Below, in pieces: positions 1 to 5,757 of a stretch of DNA of 7,041 nt. Under the pieces are notes generated by a model. It searched no databases and was not told where the DNA came from. It saw only the letters and a program-made list of their open reading frames with translations. This stretch comes from Clostridiales bacterium. GTDB taxonomy: Bacteria > Bacillota > Clostridia > Tissierellales > Sedimentibacteraceae. The stretch covers positions 4,530-11,570 of the forward strand of contig DMJQ01000199.1 of NCBI GenBank assembly GCA_003457065.1, given 5' to 3'. Made by a program: the position numbers and the translations under genes. Every line of letters starts with the position of its first letter. Positions within the stretch are counted from its first letter, which is position 1.

Positions 1-320
1 CAATGCTGTCCATATCTGAGGGTACAAGCATTATTCATGAAACTATTTTTGAAAACAGGTTCATGCATGCAAATGAGCTTTCAAGAATGGGAGTGGACGT
101 AAAAATAGAAGGCAGCAGCGCAATTTTAAAGGGCAGCAGCAAGCTGAGCGGAGCCAAGGTGAAGGCTACCGATTTAAGAGCAGGCGCGGCGCTGATAATT
201 GCAGGGCTCATAGCCGACGGCGAGACAGAAATAACCGAAGTGTATCATATTAAGAGAGGATATGCTAATATAATAGAGAAACTGCAGGGTATCGGAGCAA
301 ATATTCATTATGAAAAATAA
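1..320 (+). CDS. murA: UDP-N-acetylglucosamine 1-carboxyvinyltransferase, C-terminal part (5' end outside window)
   Basis: This enzyme transfers enolpyruvate from phosphoenolpyruvate to UDP-N-acetylglucosamine, the first committed cytoplasmic step of peptidoglycan synthesis. Only the last 105 or so residues are present; the frame is already open at the left edge, and the ATG at position 3 is an internal Met. The fragment contains ENRFMH (residues 17-22), ATDLRAG (55-61) and RGY (85-87). With a constant offset of 312 these match E. coli MurA Arg331, Asp369/Arg371 and Arg397, which line the active site, so the family call is secure and there is no indel. The catalytic-loop Cys lies upstream of the window. 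Many Bacillota carry two paralogues (murA/murZ), and this fragment cannot tell which one it is. The stop is followed after 10 bases by the radical SAM gene, so the two are probably cotranscribed. Confidence 0.96.
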   Translation, partial: MLSISEGTSIIHETIFENRFMHANELSRMGVDVKIEGSSAILKGSSKLSGAKVKATDLRAGAALIIAGLIADGETEITEVYHIKRGYANIIEKLQGIGANIHYEK

Positions 321-330
321 GGAGTAATTT

Positions 331-1197
331 ATGTATTCAATGCCATTGTTCAGACCCCCAAGCGAAGCGGGAAGTCTGATAGTACAAGTAACAGAAGGCT
401 GTTCGCACAACAAATGCAGATTTTGCTACGCGTATAAGTGCAAGCAGTTCAGAGTTAAATCACAGAAAGAGATAGAAGAGCATGTAAAGTGGCTCAAATC
501 CTATTACTACCGCGAGCCTGAAAAGATTTTTCTTGCGGACGGTAATGCTTTATGCCTGAAAACGGAAAGACTTATTGAATTGTTAAATTATATAAAGAGT
601 GAATTTCCAACTGCTCGCAGAATAAGTTCCTACTCGGGACCGTTGGATCTGCTGAATAAATCGGATGAGGATCTGAAATTAATCCGTGAAGCAGGTCTGG
701 AGCTGCTATACATGGGAGTTGAAAGCGGTTCTGACAAAGTTCTGTCCATGGTGCAGAGAGGTGTAAATCAGCAGCAGATGATTGATGCCGGACGAAAAGC
801 CATAAAGGCAGGATTTAAATTTTCATGCATGATTATATCGGGGCTTGGCGGAACCGAATATATGGAAGAGCACGCACTGGAATCGGCTAAAGTGATTTCT
901 GCCATAAATCCTCATTACTTTTCACTTTTAAGACTTATTGTAGAAGAAGAATCGGAGCTTGCGGAGGATATACGTCAGGGAAAATTACATTTGCTGACAC
1001 CTTTGCAGGTGCTTGATGAAAATATAATGATGCTTGAAAATATGGAGCTTGAAGACTGTATATTTAGAGCTAACCACGTTTCTAACTACGTGAGCCAGGC
1101 AGGAACATTGAACCGTGATAAGGATATGCTGGTTGCACGGCTGAAGAAATTCAGAGACAGCGGTAATTTCAGACCGATGGGAAGAGACATTTTATAA
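331..1197 (+). CDS. Radical SAM protein of unknown substrate (COG1032-like)
   Basis: A 288-residue predicted 4Fe-4S / S-adenosylmethionine radical enzyme, cytoplasmic, reaction unknown. The cluster motif is C24-SHNK-C29-RF-C32, a CX4CX2C spacing rather than the classical CX3CX2C, within VTEGCSHNKCRFCYAYKCK; Cys37 follows closely. From memory, a group of COG1032-type proteins with a C-x-W-N-x-C-x-F-C motif shares this spacing. GVESGSDKVL (129-138) is the usual SAM-contacting segment on a later barrel strand, and MIISGLGG (167-174) is typical of the barrel's end. No B12-binding, TRAM or SPASM domain is visible, so it is a compact radical SAM core with a short C-terminal extension. The ATG at 331 is chosen because GGAG (321-324) sits six bases upstream; an ATG three codons later is less well placed. 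It starts 10 bases after murA and ends before a strong terminator, so it is likely the last gene of the murA operon. That context does not by itself prove a cell-wall role. Confidence 0.85.
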   Translation: MYSMPLFRPPSEAGSLIVQVTEGCSHNKCRFCYAYKCKQFRVKSQKEIEEHVKWLKSYYYREPEKIFLADGNALCLKTERLIELLNYIKSEFPTARRISSYSGPLDLLNKSDEDLKLIREAGLELLYMGVESGSDKVLSMVQRGVNQQQMIDAGRKAIKAGFKFSCMIISGLGGTEYMEEHALESAKVISAINPHYFSLLRLIVEEESELAEDIRQGKLHLLTPLQVLDENIMMLENMELEDCIFRANHVSNYVSQAGTLNRDKDMLVARLKKFRDSGNFRPMGRDIL

Positions 1198-1220
1198 GGG
1201 CTGTTGTTAAGCGCACGTCA

Positions 1221-1263
1221 AAACCGAGCAAGGATCTCATTGAGGTTCTTCGGCTCGGTTTTT
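1221..1263 (+). terminator. Rho-independent terminator ending the murA-radical SAM operon
   Basis: The arms AAACCGAGC (1221-1229) and GCTCGGTTT (1253-1261) pair perfectly. The inside pairs further (1230-1237 with 1243-1250, two G-U pairs) around a 5-base loop. The stem runs straight into TTTTT (1259-1263). Flanking bases can extend the structure: ACGTCA (1215-1220) with TGACGT (1266-1271), and AAGCGC (1209-1214) with GCGCTT (1275-1280). It lies 23 bases after the radical SAM stop. Confidence 0.88.
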
Positions 1264-1304
1264 AATGACGTCCGGCGCTTGCACGGCTCTTTTTTAATTC
1301 ATCG

Positions 1305-1332
1305 TTGACACGGATTTTCAGAATGTTATAAT
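1305..1332 (+). promoter_or_regulatory. Sigma-A promoter of the pseudouridine synthase gene
   Basis: A perfect -35 TTGACA (1305-1310) and a perfect -10 TATAAT (1327-1332) are separated by 16 bases, with a TGn extended -10 (TGT, 1324-1326). Transcription should start near 1339, leaving a leader of about 20 bases that contains AGAGG (1349-1353) five bases before the ATG at 1359. This is the best promoter match in the window and shows that transcription restarts after the upstream terminator. Confidence 0.88.
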
Positions 1333-1358
1333 ACAATAAATAAAACACAGAGGTATTT

Positions 1359-2078
1359 ATGAAACTGCGAATAGATAAAATGCTTTCCAACGTGGGGATT
1401 GGTTCAAGGAAACAAATTAAACAGGATGCAAGACGAGGGCATGTGAAAGTAAACGGAGTTACGGAAATAGACAGCTCCAAAATAATTGATACAGACGAAG
1501 ACAATGTTGAATATAAGGGTGAAGCAGTAAAGTATGTTCAGTACATTTATCTGATGATGAACAAACCCATTGGAGTTGTTTCAGCCACAGAGGACAATTA
1601 CGACAGGACGGTTGTGGATTTGTTGGAGGATGAAGACAGATTTTATGACCCGTTCCCGGTAGGCAGGCTTGACAAGGACACGGAAGGACTGCTTCTGCTC
1701 ACTAACAACGGACAGCTTGCCCATGATCTGCTTTCTCCAAGAAAGCATGTGGATAAAACATATTATGCGGAAGTCGAGGAAGAAGTGACCGATGATGATG
1801 TCAAGTCATTTGCCGAAGGAATTACTTTAACTAATGAAAATTACAGGACGCTTCCAGCAAAGCTTGAAATAATCAAAGCAGGCTATCCTTCAAGCTGTTA
1901 CGTAACAATCAAAGAGGGAAAATTTCATCAGGTCAAAAGAATGTTCAATGCAGTCAACAATGAGGTTATATATCTGAAAAGGCTGTCAATGGGACCGGTT
2001 AAGCTTGATGAAAGTTTAAAACCCGGAGAATACAGGAACCTGACCGAGGAGGAGCTGAGTCTTTTGATGCCGTCTTAG
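1359..2078 (+). CDS. rsuA: RsuA-family rRNA pseudouridine synthase
   Basis: A 239-residue cytoplasmic enzyme, close to the 231 residues of E. coli RsuA, which isomerises a uridine in 16S rRNA (U516 in E. coli) to pseudouridine. Residues 1-48 form an S4 RNA-binding domain (MKLRIDKMLSNVGIGSRKQI, then GHVKVNG). The catalytic domain follows from about residue 60, with YLMMNKPIGVVSA, then VGRLDKDTEGLLLLTNNG, in which Asp105 is the catalytic aspartate, and finally KEGKFHQVKRMF. The S4 domain and this spacing place it in the RsuA/RluB/RluE/RluF group. The exact target uridine cannot be read from sequence; YtzG-like paralogues exist in Bacillota. The ATG is well placed behind AGAGG. It is the first gene of a unit with the TIM-barrel gene, whose start is 37 bases past this stop. 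Confidence 0.9.
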   Translation: MKLRIDKMLSNVGIGSRKQIKQDARRGHVKVNGVTEIDSSKIIDTDEDNVEYKGEAVKYVQYIYLMMNKPIGVVSATEDNYDRTVVDLLEDEDRFYDPFPVGRLDKDTEGLLLLTNNGQLAHDLLSPRKHVDKTYYAEVEEEVTDDDVKSFAEGITLTNENYRTLPAKLEIIKAGYPSSCYVTIKEGKFHQVKRMFNAVNNEVIYLKRLSMGPVKLDESLKPGEYRNLTEEELSLLMPS

Positions 2079-2103
2079 GTTATAGGTGGAGATAAGCAAG
2101 AAT

Positions 2104-2110
2104 AAGGAGG
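2104..2110 (+). promoter_or_regulatory. Ribosome binding site that fixes the start of the TIM-barrel gene at 2116
   Basis: AAGGAGG, the full anti-16S match, lies five bases before the ATG at 2116. An in-frame GTG at 2086 would add ten residues (MEISKNKEDT), but part of that extension is the ribosome binding site itself. The ATG at 2116 also gives the typical family beginning MKIGMP. Confidence 0.9.
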
Positions 2111-2115
2111 ATACC

Positions 2116-2904
2116 ATGAAAATAGGTATGCCGGCGCTGGTAGAATACAATACGTTGAATGAACTGGTGAGCTTGTGCCAGAGGCTCAAATTAGATTTCA
2201 TAGAGCTCAACATGAACTTACCATATAATTTCATAGAAAATATAAGACCGGAAGAACTGAGAAAAATAACAAAGGAAACAAACATAGAATTTACGATGCA
2301 CATGCCTGATGATGCTGACCTGGGAACATTTTACGAAAGCGTCAGAGAAGGATACGTAAAATTGTTTTCTGATACAATCGATTGGGCAGAAGAGGCAGGC
2401 GTAAAGCTTTTAAATATGCACATAATCGAAGGAGCTAAAATGACTCTGCCAGAAAAAAAGGTCTACATATATGAACAGTACTCGCAAGAATTTCAAGATA
2501 ATTTTGAAAAATCAATCAAAACACTTTCAGAAAAAGCAGAGAACAAAGATATTGTTCTGGCAATAGAGAACAGCAGCAATTTCGGCAGACCATATATTCA
2601 AAAAGCACTGGACAAATCAATTGTGCATAAAAACGTGAAACTGACCTGGGACACAGGTCATGACGCCGTAAGCGGATTTATCGACAGGCAGTATTTGCTG
2701 CAGCATGATAATGAAATAGCACACATGCATCTTCATGATGCTGTGGGCACAAAAGATCACCAGATTTTATTTGAAGGAAAGTTAAACATTGCAGAATTGC
2801 TGAAGTTTGCAGAAAGTAAAAACATACGGGTACTGGTAGAAGTGAAGACAGAAAAAGCGCTTGAAAAATCTATAAAGGCACTGCACCATTTAATGCAGTC
2901 TTAA
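2116..2904 (+). CDS. Sugar phosphate isomerase/epimerase-like TIM-barrel protein (AP endonuclease 2 superfamily)
   Basis: A 262-residue cytoplasmic protein of the xylose-isomerase-like TIM-barrel superfamily, which includes metal-dependent sugar isomerases and epimerases and endonuclease IV. Likely metal and substrate ligands appear in barrel order: His62 (TMHMP), His102 (NMHII), Glu151 (LAIEN), Asp179 and His182 (TWDTGHD), His205 and His207 (HMHLHD) and Glu242 (VEVKT). This full set argues for a working divalent-metal enzyme rather than a degenerate barrel. The substrate cannot be assigned, because sequence similarity in this group predicts the reaction poorly. No signal peptide or membrane segment is seen. 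The start at 2116 is set by the AAGGAGG site. It is probably translated from the rsuA transcript; 87 bases downstream comes the SGNH hydrolase, with a weaker promoter in between. Confidence 0.83.
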   Translation: MKIGMPALVEYNTLNELVSLCQRLKLDFIELNMNLPYNFIENIRPEELRKITKETNIEFTMHMPDDADLGTFYESVREGYVKLFSDTIDWAEEAGVKLLNMHIIEGAKMTLPEKKVYIYEQYSQEFQDNFEKSIKTLSEKAENKDIVLAIENSSNFGRPYIQKALDKSIVHKNVKLTWDTGHDAVSGFIDRQYLLQHDNEIAHMHLHDAVGTKDHQILFEGKLNIAELLKFAESKNIRVLVEVKTEKALEKSIKALHHLMQS

Positions 2905-2926
2905 ACGTATAACAAGAAAGCTCTCC

Positions 2927-2953
2927 TTTACACCTCACTGACGATGTGATAAT
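2927..2953 (+). promoter_or_regulatory. Possible promoter of the SGNH hydrolase gene
   Basis: TTTACA (2927-2932) and GATAAT (2948-2953) are 15 bases apart, a short spacer, but a TGn extended -10 (TGT, 2945-2947) partly compensates. No convincing terminator lies between the TIM-barrel gene and this site, so the hydrolase may also be reached by readthrough from the rsuA promoter. Confidence 0.45.
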
Positions 2954-2991
2954 CTAGTAACCATCAGAAACAGGAAGAAAGGAAACAAAAA

Positions 2992-3582
2992 ATGAAAATA
3001 GTTTGCTTAGGAGACAGTTTAACATACGGATTCGGAGTGAGAAGGTCAAGATCCTGGACTAAACTGGCACAGGAGAAATCAGGCATGGAAATAATAAATG
3101 AAGGGATTTGCGGTGACACATCAGGTGGCATGCTGAGCAGGTTCCAAAGTGCCGTCAGTTCCCAAAACCCGGAACTGGTTCTCATTATGGGCGGTGTGAA
3201 TGATTTAATCGTAGGAGCTGATTTGGGAACCGTAAAATCAAATATTATGGCAATGACTCATCAGGCTATTGCTAAATATATAACTCCGGTAATAGGAATA
3301 CCGACGAAAATCGATCTGGAAAATGTAAGGCAGGACTGGGCCGGATTTTCTGATTTTAACAGGGTGGCGGAAGAACTCGATAAATACCAGCACTGGATTA
3401 AGGATTTCTGCAAGACATTCAATGTTAAATATATTGATTTTTATTCTGAATTTGAAAAAGAGGCAGGAGATGAAGTAGGTGATTTATATATTGACGGGCT
3501 TCACTTCAACGAACGGGGCAATGAGATAATAGTAGAAATTTTCTGCCGAGCAATAGCTGATTTTAGAAATAAAAAATTATAG
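2992..3582 (+). CDS. SGNH/GDSL-family hydrolase (TesA-like esterase/lipase)
   Basis: A 196-residue single-domain hydrolase with all four SGNH blocks: block I GDSLTYG (7-13) with nucleophile Ser9, block II around GDTSGG (Gly41), block III GGVND (67-71) with Asn70, and block V DGLH (168-171) with Asp168 and His171 completing the triad. The length and motif spacing match compact TesA/arylesterase-like enzymes that cleave ester or thioester bonds of acyl or acetyl groups. The substrate is not deducible; carbohydrate esterases share the fold. No signal peptide is present, since GDSL begins at residue 7, so it should be cytoplasmic. The start is supported by AAAGGAA (2978-2984) about seven bases upstream. 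It is the last + strand gene before a convergent terminator region. Confidence 0.88.
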   Translation: MKIVCLGDSLTYGFGVRRSRSWTKLAQEKSGMEIINEGICGDTSGGMLSRFQSAVSSQNPELVLIMGGVNDLIVGADLGTVKSNIMAMTHQAIAKYITPVIGIPTKIDLENVRQDWAGFSDFNRVAEELDKYQHWIKDFCKTFNVKYIDFYSEFEKEAGDEVGDLYIDGLHFNERGNEIIVEIFCRAIADFRNKKL

Positions 3583-3606
3583 CCGGATGCTTTAATTTCA
3601 ATAATT

Positions 3607-3653
3607 ATAGTACCTGTTAAACTGTGAGGTCACAGTTTAACAGGTACTATTTT
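3607..3653. terminator. Bidirectional hairpin terminator between convergent genes
   Basis: Bases 3607-3627 and 3630-3650 are perfect 21-bp reverse complements separated only by GG; the physical loop is probably AGGT with a 20-bp stem. TTTT (3650-3653) follows on the + strand; the minus-strand exit (AATTATTG) is poorer in T. It lies 24 bases after the SGNH hydrolase stop and 30 bases from the homoserine dehydrogenase stop, so it can serve both. Confidence 0.82.
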
Positions 3654-3654
3654 G

Positions 3655-3675
3655 CCGCTGACAGAGCGGGTTTTT
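3655..3675 (+). terminator. Short second terminator on the + strand
   Basis: CCGCT (3655-3659) pairs with AGCGG (3665-3669) around GACAG, followed by G and TTTTT (3671-3675). The stem is only 5 bp but is GC-rich with a proper T-run. It would catch transcripts reading through the larger palindrome, before they enter hom in antisense. Confidence 0.45.
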
Positions 3676-3680
3676 GTTAT

Positions 3681-4958
3681 TTACTTAAAATTTTCAACTG
3701 TTATTATGCTGCAGACTTTAGTAACTTCTTCAAATCTGCTGATTTCATTTAGGGCTTCATCTATGCTTTTTCTGTAAGCTTTATGGGTTATGAAAACTAA
3801 CGGTGCAGTATTGTTGCCGTTTTTTTGTCTTTGCATCACGGAAGCGAGGCTTATGCCGTGTACTCCGAAAACACCGGCGATTTTTGCAAGCACTCCCGGT
3901 TTGTCAATCACTTCTAATCTTATATAGTATGGTTTAAAAGCCTTGTCTGCAATTTTATATCTGTCGTTTTTTTTAATTTCTGTGTTATCTCTCTGGCTGT
4001 TCTTTACGATTGACATTACATCCCCAAGAACTGCACTTCCCGTGGGCAGCGAACCGGCGCCTTTACCGTAAAACATCAGCTCTCCGACAGCGTTTCCCTT
4101 CAAGAATACTGCATTGAATTCATTTTTAACTGTTGACAGCGGATGCTCAGCGGGAATAAATGCCGGGTGAACGCTGAGTTCAAGTTCTCCGTCATTTTTA
4201 ACCGCGGACGCGAGAAGCTTTATGTTATATCCCAATTCACGTGCATAGGTTATATCCTCTTTAGAGATCTTTGTGATGCCTTCCTTTGGAACATTTTTGA
4301 TTTCTATTCTCTGACCGAATGCAATATTAGACAGGATTGCTATCTTATATGCGGCGTCGTCGCCTTCCACATCAGAAGAAGGGTCAGCTTCTGCAAAGCC
4401 GAGCCTTTGCGCCTCCTTTACTGCCTGGTCATATTCCAGACCGCTTTCAGCCATTTGTGTGAGAATATAGTTTGTTGTTCCATTAATAATTCCGATTATC
4501 TTCTCGAATTCATTTGCTGCAAGACTTTCTGAAATAGTGTTAAGTATCGGTATTCCGCCTGCCACACTTGCTTCATACATGAGCTTAACGCCGTTTGCCG
4601 CCGCCAGATCTTCAAGCTCACCTCCATGTGTTGCAATTAAAGCTTTGTTGGCTGTAACAACGTGTTTCTTGTTGTTCAGTGCAGCTTTTATATATTCGTA
4701 TGCGTGGTTGATGCCGCCTATTAATTCAACAATTATCTGAGTATCTTTGTCATTTATCACTTCATAGGCATCTGTTGTGTACACGTTTTGCGGAAGGCTG
4801 ACCTCTCTTTTTTTATTAAGGCTTTTGACCAGAACTTTGCTTACTGCTAAATTTTTATTGATGGTTTCAATTATTTTTGAGTTGTTGAGCTCAATTATAT
4901 TTATAAGTCCCGTTGCCACTGTTCCCATTCCTAAAATGCCTAACTTGACTGTTTCCAT
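3681..4958 (-). CDS. hom: Homoserine dehydrogenase with C-terminal ACT domain
   Basis: This enzyme reduces aspartate-4-semialdehyde to homoserine with NAD(P)H, the branch point to threonine and methionine. The 425 residues are a normal length for the monofunctional bacterial enzyme, and there is no aspartokinase fusion. The N-terminal Rossmann motif is GILGMGTVATG (7-17); the usual G after GTV is Ala15. VTANKALIA (101-109) carries Lys105, and DDAAYKIAIL (200-209) carries Lys205; these correspond to the two catalytic lysines of the family. GIINGTTNYIL (156-166) and EADPSSDVEG (190-199) are standard. Residues 345-425 form an ACT domain (YIRLEVIDKPGVLAKIAGVFG), which usually mediates feedback inhibition by threonine or related amino acids. 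The start is fixed by AGGAGG (4965-4970) six bases upstream. It is alone on its strand here: it ends at a terminator, with no thrB or thrC after it. Confidence 0.96.
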   Translation of the reverse strand: METVKLGILGMGTVATGLINIIELNNSKIIETINKNLAVSKVLVKSLNKKREVSLPQNVYTTDAYEVINDKDTQIIVELIGGINHAYEYIKAALNNKKHVVTANKALIATHGGELEDLAAANGVKLMYEASVAGGIPILNTISESLAANEFEKIIGIINGTTNYILTQMAESGLEYDQAVKEAQRLGFAEADPSSDVEGDDAAYKIAILSNIAFGQRIEIKNVPKEGITKISKEDITYARELGYNIKLLASAVKNDGELELSVHPAFIPAEHPLSTVKNEFNAVFLKGNAVGELMFYGKGAGSLPTGSAVLGDVMSIVKNSQRDNTEIKKNDRYKIADKAFKPYYIRLEVIDKPGVLAKIAGVFGVHGISLASVMQRQKNGNNTAPLVFITHKAYRKSIDEALNEISRFEEVTKVCSIITVENFK

Positions 4959-5021
4959 GCTAAACCTCCTCGATTTTGTTCTTGTTTCAGAAACACATGT
5001 TCATTAAATAAATACCATATC

Positions 5022-5050
5022 AATATAACACAACTTTTGGCCAAGTTCAA
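5022..5050 (-). promoter_or_regulatory. Promoter of hom
   Basis: Read on the minus strand, TTGAAC (5045-5050) and TATATT (5022-5027) are 17 bases apart, with a TGn extended -10. The transcript should begin near 5015, giving a leader of under 60 bases: too short for a T-box and lacking any visible attenuator. The spacer holds the palindrome TTGGCCAA (5037-5044), also readable as AACTT-N6-AAGTT (5032-5047), a possible but unproven operator. Confidence 0.75.
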
Positions 5051-5146
5051 TAAGAGAATTTCAGATTCGGAAAATAATTTTCATGGACTGGCACAAATAT
5101 TATAAAAAGAGGTTACATTCGCCGGGTTTTAAATTTTATAAAACAC

Positions 5147-5175
5147 TTGTACAAAATAATCTGAATTGATATAAT
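5147..5175 (+). promoter_or_regulatory. Promoter of the coiled-coil protein gene
   Basis: TTGTAC (5147-5152) and a perfect TATAAT (5170-5175) are 17 bases apart, with a TGn extended -10 (TGA, 5167-5169). The ribosome binding site AAGAGGT (5192-5198) lies before the ATG at 5205. A dyad, GTTTTA (5126-5131) with TAAAAC (5139-5144), sits just upstream of the -35. Confidence 0.78.
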
Positions 5176-5204
5176 AATTAAAAATAGAAAAAAGAGGTTG
5201 CGAG

Positions 5205-5636
5205 ATGAGCTTAACCAAGGAGGATTTAAAAGCATTATCTGACCTTATTGATTTGAAGCTGAATGAGCAGGATAAAAAAATTCAAACAAGATTTGATCAT
5301 GTAGATCAGAAATTCGAGCAGGTAGACCAAAGATTTGAACAGATGGACCAGAGGTTTGAGCAGGTAGACCAAAGATTTGAGCATATGGATCAGAGGTTTG
5401 AGCAGGTAAACCAAAGATTTGAACAAATAGACCAGAGATTCGAGCAGGTGGATCAGAGATTTGGGCAGATAGAGGAAATGATTGAGGACAACAATATTAT
5501 GATTGCGGAGCATATTCAGAGAGTTGTATCCGAGTCGGAAAATAGGATCATGATAAAAATTGGGGATATCGAAAAAATCGTGGCACAAAACTGTTACGAC
5601 ATAAAAATGCTTAAAGCTGAAAGAAAGACCTCATAA
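5205..5636 (+). CDS. Heptad-repeat coiled-coil protein of unknown function
   Basis: A 143-residue soluble, charged protein with no signal peptide or membrane segment. Residues 1-28 are a helical, Lys/Asp/Leu-rich lead-in (MSLTKEDLKALSDLIDLKL). Residues 29-91 are nine uninterrupted heptads of consensus R-F-E-Q-(V/M/I)-D-Q. Phe and the V/M/I residue alternate at 3- and 4-residue spacing, the a/d pattern of a canonical parallel or antiparallel coiled coil, with no break. Residues 92-143 are less regular but still helix-forming and hydrophobic-patterned (IMIAEHIQRVV, NRIMIKIGDIEKIV), ending in KAERKTS. Proteins with similar runs are, as I recall, widespread small hypotheticals in Bacillota and their phages, sometimes mislabelled Smc-like; this is not a homology-based function. 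The gene has its own promoter and a hairpin after it, so it is a single-gene unit between hom and the sugar locus. Oligomerisation is inferred. Confidence 0.85.
   Translation: MSLTKEDLKALSDLIDLKLNEQDKKIQTRFDHVDQKFEQVDQRFEQMDQRFEQVDQRFEHMDQRFEQVNQRFEQIDQRFEQVDQRFGQIEEMIEDNNIMIAEHIQRVVSESENRIMIKIGDIEKIVAQNCYDIKMLKAERKTS
5289..5477 (+). repeat. Nine tandem 21-bp in-frame repeats with a 42-bp higher-order period
   Basis: Nine 21-bp units encode the heptads of the coiled-coil protein, without indels. The codon at the d position alternates V, M, V, M, V, I, V, I from the second unit on. The 42-bp blocks 5331-5372 and 5373-5414 differ at 4 of 42 positions, while the neighbouring 21-bp units 5331 and 5352 differ at 5 of 21. 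The first and last units are the most divergent. Confidence 0.92.
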
Positions 5637-5642
5637 ACAAAT

Positions 5643-5681
5643 ACAGCACCGATTTTTTTAATGGAAAATCAGGTGCTGTTT
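5643..5681 (+). terminator. Hairpin terminator after the coiled-coil gene
   Basis: ACAGCACC (5643-5650) pairs with GGTGCTGT (5672-5679), and GATTTT (5651-5656) pairs with AAAATC (5665-5670), with one bulged A at 5671 and an 8-base loop. Only TTT follows (5679-5681), so termination may be inefficient, although the 14-bp stem is strong. Confidence 0.65.
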
Positions 5682-5745
5682 AGCTGCCGGCGGCAATTGT
5701 GTGCGCCGGTGATGAACGACTCTCGTAAAAATAATTACTGTGCTG

Positions 5746-5752
5746 AGGAGGG
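5746..5752 (+). promoter_or_regulatory. Ribosome binding site pointing to an ATA start codon at 5758
   Basis: AGGAGGG is a near-ideal Shine-Dalgarno sequence. The only in-frame codon at normal distance (five bases) is ATA at 5758. The in-frame GTG at 5740 lies upstream of the site and has no ribosome binding site of its own. The first in-frame ATG downstream, at 5860, is far too distant. Confidence 0.6.
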
Positions 5753-5757
5753 ATAGT

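Noticed and set aside
2086..2115. GTG start adding ten residues to the TIM-barrel gene
   Set aside because: The extension encodes the ribosome binding site AAGGAGG itself; the ATG at 2116 is ideally spaced behind it.
2881..2898. CTGCA/TGCAG hairpin at the end of the TIM-barrel gene as a terminator
   Set aside because: A 5-bp stem inside the coding region with no T-run after it.
4143..5007. Three plus-strand open frames opposite hom
   Set aside because: They lie wholly or largely antisense to a well-supported gene, with no ribosome binding sites and no recognisable protein features.
5089..5104. Sigma-54-like element beginning TGGCAC
   Set aside because: The -24 half matches perfectly, but the -12 half reads TTATA and lacks the essential GC; no activator site was seen.
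5078..5106. Second upstream promoter (TTTTCA, 17 bases, TATAAA) for the coiled-coil gene
   Set aside because: The -35 is poor, and a clearly better promoter lies closer to the gene at 5147-5175.
5289..5477. CRISPR-like array
   Set aside because: The repeats are contiguous, in frame and without spacers; they encode heptads.
5235..5588. Minus-strand open frame of 117 codons opposite the repeat
   Set aside because: It is a by-product of the 21-bp repeat, which keeps every frame free of stops; no ribosome binding site or family features.
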